Position numbers and translations under genes: made by a program. The notes below the pieces were generated by a model that saw only the letters and a program-made list of their open reading frames with translations, was not told the origin of the DNA and did no database searches. This document shows positions 1 to 6,032 of a stretch of 15,918 nt of DNA, piece after piece. Position 1 is the first letter of the stretch. Each line of letters begins with the position of its first letter. This DNA is from Candidatus Firestonebacteria bacterium RIFOXYA2_FULL_40_8 (GTDB lineage: Bacteria > Oederibacteriota > D2-FULL-39-29): positions 1-15,918 of the forward strand of contig MFGS01000196.1 in the NCBI GenBank assembly GCA_001778355.1, given 5' to 3'.

Positions 1-1173
1 ATTGATTATCGGAGACAATCTGGTATAAGTTTCCTGCACCCCGGTCTCTTTTAAAGAGGTTGTGGTAATCGTGCTGGCAGGGAGAACTCCAGTCTGCGTG
101 GCAGTGAGTTTCTTGTCCACGTTGGAGAAGTTCCTGTCATAGTGCGCCAGGACGAGTAAAAATCTTACTTCAGGGGATAAACGGTAACCCGCTTTCACGT
201 AGTAGCCGTTCTGCGTGTTGCTTTGCAATGTTTTGGTCGTGTTTGTCAGCAGGGTGTTGGCATAGACGGTCTTATTGTCCCACTGTCCGACCGTATACTC
301 GCTTCTGAACATAAACCCGTTGGTTTCAAAACCAAGACCGCCGGATAACCTTGTGGCAGTGCTGCCCACATTTTCTTCCCATTTGCCGGTGTAGACCGAA
401 CCCATAAATTTAAAAATACCTATCTGGGGGGTCACGTGAAGCATAACCGCGCGGGAGTCATCATTATCAATATACAGACTGCCGGCTCCTCCGATAAGGT
501 AAGCGTAAACCGGAAGCGTCACCGGTCCCAGTTCAAAATTCCGATATAGCTCCAGACCAAAATCGTCCAGGGTACCGCCGGTCCCGCTGCAGCTCTGCAA
601 GTTGCCGAAAAACTCTTCTTCATACCAGAGCGCAGGGCCATAATCCTCGGTAAAAGATGTCCTCAAAGCGCCCGCGCTAAGTTCCATATTCTCAGGCAGC
701 TTAAATTTCAAAAACGCGCTCTCAAATCCTAGTGAAGCTGACGGAGAGGTGTTAAGATCCGCGCTTATCGCGTGCCCCAGCTTCGGGGTTGCGCTCGCAG
801 AGACGCTTATCTTCGGGTTTACTTCTATGGAAACTTTATCGGAAAGCTCGCTGCTGATATAAAGGTAAAAACCTGAAAGACCGGAAAGTGCCGACTGCGA
901 TTTGTAATTAGTATTGCTCAAGCCGCTGGTTTTATCAAGAAGGTAGAACTTCAAATTTCCGCCTACACGGGTATTTCCGGTTTCGTTTTCCTTGGAAGGC
1001 GCCTTTATCGCCTCCGGTAATTTTACTCCTTCGGGTGCCTTTACAGCGTCGACTTTAACCGGTTCCACCGCTTTTACCGGTTCAGGAACCTGCTGTGCTT
1101 CTTCCGCGGCTACGACCGGGCAATAAAGCAGAAGCGCCAGGCAGCAGACCATATACATCTTTAAGCTTTTCAT
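1..1173 (-). CDS. Outer-membrane porin-like beta-barrel protein (C-terminus beyond window)
   Basis: I translated this frame by hand. It is open for 391 codons from an ATG at 1171-1173 to the window edge, so the C-terminus is missing. An AGGAGG ribosome site lies a few bases before the start. Residues 1-23 form a signal peptide with a likely cut after VVAA. Residues 24-60 are a Pro/Val/Lys/Glu-rich linker with recurring VKA and PEXVK units and no predicted fold. From about residue 65 the protein alternates short amphipathic strands with Gly/Ser/Asn/Asp turns and many aromatic residues, as in trimeric or phosphate-selective-type porins. It would sit in the outer membrane and pass small solutes. 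It lies 62 bp downstream of the Gx-EcfT gene on the same strand and probably shares the sigma54 transcript. The substrate is unknown, and the family call rests on architecture rather than a diagnostic motif. Confidence 0.75.
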   Translation of the reverse strand, partial: MKSLKMYMVCCLALLLYCPVVAAEEAQQVPEPVKAVEPVKVDAVKAPEGVKLPEAIKAPSKENETGNTRVGGNLKFYLLDKTSGLSNTNYKSQSALSGLSGFYLYISSELSDKVSIEVNPKISVSASATPKLGHAISADLNTSPSASLGFESAFLKFKLPENMELSAGALRTSFTEDYGPALWYEEEFFGNLQSCSGTGGTLDDFGLELYRNFELGPVTLPVYAYLIGGAGSLYIDNDDSRAVMLHVTPQIGIFKFMGSVYTGKWEENVGSTATRLSGGLGFETNGFMFRSEYTVGQWDNKTVYANTLLTNTTKTLQSNTQNGYYVKAGYRLSPEVRFLLVLAHYDRNFSNVDKKLTATQTGVLPASTITTTSLKETGVQETYTRLSPIIN

Positions 1174-1235
1174 TTTTCCTCCTTTTTAAATTTCTTATTC
1201 TTTTTAATATTCCTTTAACCTTTTATTAGCCTCCT

Positions 1236-2363
1236 TTACTCGTATTTTTCAGTTTCCATATACAACATCACCAAAAGACTCACAGCTATCGGAAGAACTT
1301 TTCCGAAAAGCTTACCGTCTACTTTATGGCTTCTGATGTATCTGTTGGATTTTTCCCAAAAAATCGGAACATAAGACCAGGACAACGTCATGACCCGGGA
1401 TACTCTCTCCCCGAAATATTTTTTTAAACTTTCAGCAAGCGCCTCGGGTGCAGTGGTAGTCATCATAAGAGAGGTTATAAGCATTAAGGCCGCAAGGCGG
1501 TACACAAACATCACTCCGGTAAAGCAGCCTTCCACAGTAACTTTCAGGAAACCGTACTCAAAAAGGGTATGATTACCCCCTCCAAAAAGCGCGGGAATAA
1601 TAAAGGAAAAGATGAGGAAAAACCGCAGTTTTATTATACCGGAGAATAATTTTCCCGCCGGAACTTTTGAAACCGTCCCGAGGAGTAAAAGGAATATAAA
1701 AACCACACTGTAAAAATAGGCATTGGAAAATAAGAGTACGAGGACCATCAGAATTAAGCTGATAAATATCTTCGCAGTCGCGGGGAACGCATGAAGTTTT
1801 GAGCCGGTATTTAGATAAAGCTTTGAAGCTAGAGGACTTACGGGTCCGGAGGTGTCCTTAAAACTTTCCGTCTCTCCGCTTCTAAGTTTATTAATAACCT
1901 GTATTGCGATAAGCCCCGTGAGCCAGCCCATAATAACGGCGCTGAGACCGAGCCAGGGGAGCATTAGAAATACCGCGGTGTTCTTTATAAGGAGAAGGTA
2001 AACTAAAAGCATCTGCACCGCGATATGCGTGACTGAACCTATCACGCTCACGCTTATAAGACCGAAAATTTTATATATCGAACCCATAACGAGTGTGCTT
2101 ACGAAAGCTCCGGATAAACTCATCAAAAAGGTCGGAGAAAGGAACGTCCCGACGATAAGAGAACTCACAACGGTCCGGAGTATAGCTACTTCGAGAGCCG
2201 CTTTAAAGCCCAGCTCGGAAAGTACAACCAACGTAACAATATTAGCCAGTCCCAGTTTTACGCCCGGCAGAGGGCTCGGCAGTAAAAACTCCGCAATCTG
2301 CAGAACCGAAGCACAGGCAACCAGCATCGCTGTCTTTTTTATGTTTTCCGCCTCATTTCTCAT
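1236..2363 (-). CDS. Gx-family transporter (ECF S-type) fused to EcfT/CbiQ-like domain
   Basis: This 375-residue polytopic membrane protein has two parts. Residues 8-160 match the Gx transporter family (often annotated heptaprenyl diphosphate synthase component I), with the hallmark PLPGVKLGLANIVTL at 31-45 and about five hydrophobic segments. A polar linker (160-195) leads to residues 195-370, which resemble the ECF T-component (CbiQ family): a hydrophobic block, then TTTAPEALAESLKKYF (302-317), then an amphipathic stretch ending in EKSNRYIRSHK (337-347) where T-components carry their ATPase-coupling helices. Clear Ala-Arg-Gly or Ala-Arg-Ser coupling motifs are not visible. S and T subunits are normally separate proteins, so the fusion is notable. 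No ATPase gene is in the window. The gene starts 16 bp after the NusG-domain-II gene and is followed by the porin. It should act in the inner membrane as an uptake module for an unknown small molecule. Confidence 0.8.
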   Translation of the reverse strand: MRNEAENIKKTAMLVACASVLQIAEFLLPSPLPGVKLGLANIVTLVVLSELGFKAALEVAILRTVVSSLIVGTFLSPTFLMSLSGAFVSTLVMGSIYKIFGLISVSVIGSVTHIAVQMLLVYLLLIKNTAVFLMLPWLGLSAVIMGWLTGLIAIQVINKLRSGETESFKDTSGPVSPLASKLYLNTGSKLHAFPATAKIFISLILMVLVLLFSNAYFYSVVFIFLLLLGTVSKVPAGKLFSGIIKLRFFLIFSFIIPALFGGGNHTLFEYGFLKVTVEGCFTGVMFVYRLAALMLITSLMMTTTAPEALAESLKKYFGERVSRVMTLSWSYVPIFWEKSNRYIRSHKVDGKLFGKVLPIAVSLLVMLYMETEKYE

Positions 2364-2379
2364 AAAATACCCCGCCTTT

Positions 2380-2763
2380 TTAATAACTCAAAACCTGATA
2401 CGCCTGCTCTTCTTTCTTTCCCTCTATTTCCACCAGTATTCTTTTCGGAACACATACTATCGTCTGTCCGGGGCCGGAAATCCAGCCAAAATGCCGGCAT
2501 AAACCTTTGGGGCAGTCCGAATGCAGTACCCTGACCCTGCCGCCTTTAATCTCAAGATTCAAACCGTCAATACTTATAAGTTCATCTTTATCATTTAACC
2601 CGGTTGTGCTTATTACTTTGGAATCTCTGTAAACTATAAGTTCTTTTTGTCCCGTCCCTTTTTTATCCTGCAGTAAGAGGTACGGAGAAAGAAAGAGAAG
2701 CAGAAGGATAACGGCTGTCACCAGGAGATCTACCACGGATATACTTTCTTTTATTTTCTTCAT
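2380..2763 (-). CDS. Membrane-anchored NusG domain II-containing protein
   Basis: The protein has 127 residues. Residues 10-31 are a single strongly hydrophobic N-terminal helix, so the rest probably faces the periplasm. Residues 40-115 match stand-alone NusG domain II proteins, with EIKGGRVRVLHSDCPKGLC (71-89) and GWISGPGQTIVCVP (93-106). Three cysteines are visible: C84 and C89 in a CxxxxC arrangement, and C104. Such proteins are often encoded beside Gx transporters, and this one precedes the Gx-EcfT fusion by 16 bp. Their function is not established; they are not transcription factors like full-length NusG. The start is supported by an AGGAGG ribosome site about nine bases upstream and by the sigma54 promoter at 2812-2826, which makes this the first gene of its transcript. 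The cysteines could bind a cofactor or form a disulfide, which is inference. Confidence 0.85.
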   Translation of the reverse strand: MKKIKESISVVDLLVTAVILLLLFLSPYLLLQDKKGTGQKELIVYRDSKVISTTGLNDKDELISIDGLNLEIKGGRVRVLHSDCPKGLCRHFGWISGPGQTIVCVPKRILVEIEGKKEEQAYQVLSY

Positions 2764-2811
2764 TTTCTACCCTCCTTTCAGATTCTTTCTGCTTTCCTAC
2801 CATATACCAAA

Positions 2812-2826
2812 GCAATAAGCATGCCA
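2812..2826 (-). promoter_or_regulatory. Sigma54 (-24/-12) promoter for the NusG-II / Gx-EcfT / porin genes
   Basis: On the minus strand the sequence reads TGGCATG-CTTA-TTGC, followed by T. This matches the sigma54 consensus TGGCAyr-N4-TTGCw at every defined position, with the GG and GC dinucleotides correctly spaced. Transcription would begin near 2800, giving a leader of about 37 nt before the ATG at 2763. The gene just upstream (2937-4268) encodes a sigma54 activator, so promoter type and regulator agree. No sigma70 promoter was evident in this gap. Confidence 0.85.
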
Positions 2827-2878
2827 GGGTGAAATGTATTTAAAATATAGGTTTTTTGACGGTAAGAGAGATAGTCAA

Positions 2879-2896
2879 CATTACCAATTGGTAATG
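2879..2896. promoter_or_regulatory. Perfect 18-bp palindrome, probable upstream activator site
   Basis: CATTACCAATTGGTAATG is its own reverse complement. Its centre lies about 88 bp upstream of the predicted sigma54 start, the usual distance for NtrC-type enhancer sites. A further half-site, GGTAATG at 2908-2914, repeats one arm at an 18-bp offset (2890-2896 to 2908-2914). The DNA between this site and the promoter is AT-rich and could bend. That the neighbouring response regulator binds here is inference from position and symmetry. Confidence 0.7.
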
Positions 2897-2936
2897 CTTT
2901 CTTGAAAGGTAATGAATAGTTAAACGGAAGGTTTTT

Positions 2937-4268
2937 TTACTTTTCTTTCATCTTTTCCCACAAATTTTTCGGCGTAATACCGAGCAGTTCAGCCGCTTTT
3001 TTCTTTTGACCTTTTGTGTACTCAAGCGCTTTAAGGATATGTTCTTTCTCCGCCTCTTTTAGAGCTTTTTTTAACGGAACGGCTTTCCACTTTTTCTTTT
3101 CTTTGAAGTATAAAGGCAGCTCTCCCGGAAGAATCTCGCGGCTTTCGGAAAGAGAAACAAACCTCTCCACAAGATTTTCAAGTTCGCGGATATTCCCCGG
3201 CCAGTTGTAGTTCATCATCACCTGCAGAGTCTTCGGAGCAAAACTAACATTTTTTCCGGTTTTTTTATTATACTGTTTAAGGAAATGTTCCGCCAGCAGG
3301 GGAAGATCAGAGATCCGATCCCAAAGAGGCGGCAGGGGTATCTGAACCACATTCAACCGGTAATAAAGGTCCTCTCTGAACGTACCGTCAGCTATTTTTT
3401 CTTTAAGATCGGTCTTAGACGCGGTAATTACCCTGACATCAGTTTTAATAGTTTCAGTTCCGCCGACCCTTTCAAACTCACGCTCCTGCAATACCCGGAG
3501 GAGTTTCACCTGCACTGCCGGTTTCATATCATCTATATCATCCAGAAATATCGTACCGTGATCCGCCATTTCGAACCTGCCGATCCTTCTTTTATCCGCA
3601 CCCGTGAAAGATCCCTTCTCGTGACCGAAAAGCTCGCTCTCAAGCAGTGACTCGGTAAGCGCGGAGCAATTAACTTTGATAAGAGGACCGGCTTTTCTTT
3701 CGCTCAGATTATGTATGGCTTCCGCGACAAGTTCCTTACCTGTACCGCTCTCTCCAAGAATAAGGACCGAGGTCAGCCCCTGCGCCACCGCTTCTATAAG
3801 CCTATAAACTTCCTGCATGCCCCTGCTCTTTCCGATTATATTATTTAGCTTTCCCCGTTCACCCAACCGCTCTTTTAAAAGCAGGTTCTCTTTTTTTAAC
3901 GATTGCAGTTCCAGCGCGTTATTCATTATCCGGAGGAGTTCTTCAAATATGAAAGGTTTTGTGACGTAATCAAAAGCTCCGAGCTTCATGGCTGAAACAG
4001 CCGTTTCCACCGTGCCGTAACCTGTCATCATAATACAGACCATATCCGGCAAGGTTTCTTTTATCTTCGAAAGAAGCGCCACACCGTCCAGTTTCGGAAG
4101 ATTAAGATCAATGAGCGCCAGAGAAAAATCATCTTCTTTTGATTTGACAAGCCCTTCCAGCCCGTCTCCGGCCGCAGTTACAAAAAACCCCGCTTTCTGG
4201 AGTTTGCCCAGGAGCATATTAAGCATAAGATCGTCATCTTCCACGACCAGTACTTTAATTTTTTCCAT
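2937..4268 (-). CDS. NtrC-family sigma54-dependent response regulator
   Basis: The 443 residues form three domains. A receiver domain (about 1-120) has acidic D11-D12, phospho-acceptor D54 and conserved K104. An AAA+ domain (about 142-370) has Walker A GESGTGKE (172-179), sigma54-contact loop GSFTGA (219-224), Walker B GTIFLDDID (238-246) and the NWPGNIREL motif (355-363). A Fis-type helix-turn-helix occupies about 400-443 and ends AAELLGITPKNLWEKM. GSFTGA in place of GAFTGA is a natural variant of this family. The protein should be phosphorylated by the adjacent kinase, oligomerise on an upstream site and use ATP to open sigma54 promoters. Its start overlaps the kinase gene by 14 bp, indicating translational coupling. 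The likely target is the promoter 111 bp beyond its own stop codon. Confidence 0.95.
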   Translation of the reverse strand: MEKIKVLVVEDDDLMLNMLLGKLQKAGFFVTAAGDGLEGLVKSKEDDFSLALIDLNLPKLDGVALLSKIKETLPDMVCIMMTGYGTVETAVSAMKLGAFDYVTKPFIFEELLRIMNNALELQSLKKENLLLKERLGERGKLNNIIGKSRGMQEVYRLIEAVAQGLTSVLILGESGTGKELVAEAIHNLSERKAGPLIKVNCSALTESLLESELFGHEKGSFTGADKRRIGRFEMADHGTIFLDDIDDMKPAVQVKLLRVLQEREFERVGGTETIKTDVRVITASKTDLKEKIADGTFREDLYYRLNVVQIPLPPLWDRISDLPLLAEHFLKQYNKKTGKNVSFAPKTLQVMMNYNWPGNIRELENLVERFVSLSESREILPGELPLYFKEKKKWKAVPLKKALKEAEKEHILKALEYTKGQKKKAAELLGITPKNLWEKMKEK

Positions 4269-5391
4269 TTTTCTTCTTCTCCGTTAAAACCGGAAGTGTC
4301 ACTGTCACAACCGCCCCGCTTTCTTTCCGGTTATCCATTTCAAGAGTTCCTTCCGAGATCTGAATAATATTATAGCTGATAAATAAGCCCAGTCCCAGAC
4401 CTTCCCCGACTTCCTTTGTGGTAAAGAACGGGGTAAATATCTTTTCTTTTTCGTCTTCTTTTATGCCTTTTCCCGTATCCAGCACCCGGATAAACACTCT
4501 GCCTTCTTTATACTCCGTATTTACCGTGAGTTCTTTCCTTTGACAGTCTTTCATTGCATCCAGAGCGTTACGAATAATGTTAGTGAACACCTGCTGTATC
4601 TGGACCGGGTCCACAAAAACAGGAGGCAGCGGCTCCGTTAATTCTAGTTTGAGACCGGTTTTTTCTTCTTTGAACCTGTGGCCCATAAATTCCAGTATCT
4701 CTTTTAGTAATTTATTGATATCCGTCATCTCCGGATTACGCCTGCCCGAGTAAGACAGTATCTGTTTTATGATATTTTCTATCCTGAAAAGCCCTTTAAG
4801 ACTCAGCTCCAGATAATTCTTATTATCCCCTTCTATCCCGGGATTGGCCAGGACCGTCCGCACAAAATTTATTACCGCCCCGAGCGGGTTATTTATCTCA
4901 TGGGCTATACCGGCGGAAAACCTGCTAAGCGCCGCCACCCGGGCTGTCTGAAGAAGCCGTTCCTGCGTTTCTTTAAGTTCCTTAGTCCGCTCTTCAACCT
5001 TTTCTTCAAGACCGCTTTTCTCCGCTTCCACCTCGCGGCTTTTTTTATCCAGTTCTTTAAGAAGGTAAACACTGGTAGTTTTAAATTCAATAAGTTTTTT
5101 TTCCGCGGCTTTCAGCTCATTTTTCTCTTTTTCGAACTTAGCGCTGACGCTTTTAAACTGCTCCGATAAAATGTTAAAGGTTTCCTGCCATTCATCCCGA
5201 TCAAAGTTCATATTAAACACAGGACACCCCATGCAAGCTTCCATTTTTTCCAGAAAGGTATCGTTTATTTTTTCATGGCAGAAGGTGCCGCTTTTTAACC
5301 AGCACTTGAGATCAGAAGAACCGTAAGCGGGACATTCTTTTTTGGCGCATTTATGGTACTCCCAGCATTTCAGCTGTCTAATGTTTTTCAT
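4255..5391 (-). CDS. Cytoplasmic sensor histidine kinase with N-terminal Cys/Trp-rich (two-CW) domain
   Basis: The protein has 378 residues and no transmembrane segment, so it should sense a cytoplasmic signal. Residues 8-59 hold seven cysteines (9, 15, 20, 30, 38, 53, 56) with two Cys-Trp pairs (CWEYHKC at 9-15, CWLKSGTFC at 30-38) and a final CMGC, matching what are called two-CW domains. Such a cluster could bind a metal or iron-sulfur centre. Residues 64-150 are a long charged coiled coil. The kinase core follows: HisKA with H164 in AGIAHEINNPLGA, N-box NIIRNALDAM (271-280), G1 DTGKGI (305-310), F-box FTPFFTT (319-325) and G2 GLGLGL (331-336). It starts three bases after the flavoprotein stop codon without a strong ribosome site, so coupled translation is likely. 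The partner is the downstream regulator. The kinase call is firm; the sensed ligand is inference. Confidence 0.93.
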   Translation of the reverse strand: MKNIRQLKCWEYHKCAKKECPAYGSSDLKCWLKSGTFCHEKINDTFLEKMEACMGCPVFNMNFDRDEWQETFNILSEQFKSVSAKFEKEKNELKAAEKKLIEFKTTSVYLLKELDKKSREVEAEKSGLEEKVEERTKELKETQERLLQTARVAALSRFSAGIAHEINNPLGAVINFVRTVLANPGIEGDNKNYLELSLKGLFRIENIIKQILSYSGRRNPEMTDINKLLKEILEFMGHRFKEEKTGLKLELTEPLPPVFVDPVQIQQVFTNIIRNALDAMKDCQRKELTVNTEYKEGRVFIRVLDTGKGIKEDEKEKIFTPFFTTKEVGEGLGLGLFISYNIIQISEGTLEMDNRKESGAVVTVTLPVLTEKKKNGKN

Positions 5392-5394
5392 TTT

Positions 5395-5859
5395 TCAGAA
5401 TTTCAGTAGAAATGGAGGCTCAGAATTCAACGCCTCTTTATAGACGCGGTACATTACAAATTTGGGCGTCAATCTGATAAAATCAAACCGGCTGGTGATT
5501 CCGGATTCAAACGCAACATCCGCGAAAGGATTCCTTCCTTTAAGGGTTTGCAGGGCTGTCATGATATCTTTATCTTTAGTCAGCAGCTGCGCCGTTCCGT
5601 TGATCTCAATTTCCCAGGAAAGATCAAAAGGCTCTTCCATACCGAAAACTATCATGGTGATACCCGGTGAAACTAATATATTTTCCACTTTTGGACTGTC
5701 TTTGACGGACATGAGATAACCGACGAAACTTTCATCTACGCCATAGTACATGACCCGTGACCGGATAAGGCCTGTTTTTTCATCTCTATTACTGACGATA
5801 CCCTCCTGCTTTTTTTTCAGGCAGGCAAGCACCTCTTTTTCCCTGTTTTCATCAGACAT
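5395..5859 (-). CDS. Pyridoxamine 5'-phosphate oxidase-family (FMN split-barrel) protein
   Basis: The protein has 154 residues and fits the small PNPOx-like flavin-binding split-barrel family. Visible marks are RSRVMYYGVD (33-42), the Ser-Pro-Lys-Val stretch at 55-58, the strand WEIEINGTAQLL (82-93), and RLTPKFVMYRVY (129-140) near the C-terminus. Relatives bind FMN, F420 or haem, and many have no known reaction, so true pyridoxamine phosphate oxidase activity is not implied. The start has a GAGGG ribosome site seven bases upstream and lies about 25 nt from the predicted transcript start. It is the first gene of a coupled unit with the kinase and response regulator, which suggests that it feeds or reports a redox or cofactor signal to the sensor. 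That role is inference. Confidence 0.8.
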   Translation of the reverse strand: MSDENREKEVLACLKKKQEGIVSNRDEKTGLIRSRVMYYGVDESFVGYLMSVKDSPKVENILVSPGITMIVFGMEEPFDLSWEIEINGTAQLLTKDKDIMTALQTLKGRNPFADVAFESGITSRFDFIRLTPKFVMYRVYKEALNSEPPFLLKF

Positions 5860-5891
5860 CTGTATACCCTCAATTAAATCAAGCTGTTAAC

Positions 5892-5920
5892 ATAGTACCT
5901 TACGTACTATTATTTGTCAA
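5892..5920 (-). promoter_or_regulatory. Sigma70-type promoter with overlapping inverted repeat
   Basis: Minus-strand -35 TTGACA (5915-5920) and -10 TACTAT (5892-5897) are separated by exactly 17 bp. This drives the flavoprotein-kinase-regulator unit, with a start near 5885. A perfect inverted repeat with 7-bp arms (ATAGTAC and GTACTAT, 5892-5910, 5-bp spacer) covers the -10 element and part of the spacer, a typical place for a repressor operator. No repressor gene for it is in the window. Confidence 0.75.
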
Positions 5921-6032
5921 CATTTGGATTACCGGATGGATTTCCGTAAAGATAATATTATTAGAAAGTGTTGTGCAAGAACAAAAGATATGCGCCGAGG
6001 TAGAATGGTAATTAAACCCTCCCAGGCACTGC

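Noticed and set aside
2029..2502. Plus-strand open frame of 157 codons opposite the Gx-EcfT and NusG-II genes, and similar ones opposite other genes.
   Set aside because: They are antisense to clearly recognised genes, have no recognisable domains or consistent ribosome sites, and look like by-products of the coding strand.
2856..2878. Inverted repeat TTGAC and GTCAA between the palindrome and the sigma54 promoter.
   Set aside because: The arms are five bases with a 13-base gap, so chance is likely; no known consensus was matched.
3423..3432. Palindrome GGTAATTACC inside the response-regulator gene, similar to the proposed activator half-site.
   Set aside because: It lacks the outer bases and the 4-bp spacing of the 2879-2896 site and lies in coding sequence, so it is probably incidental.
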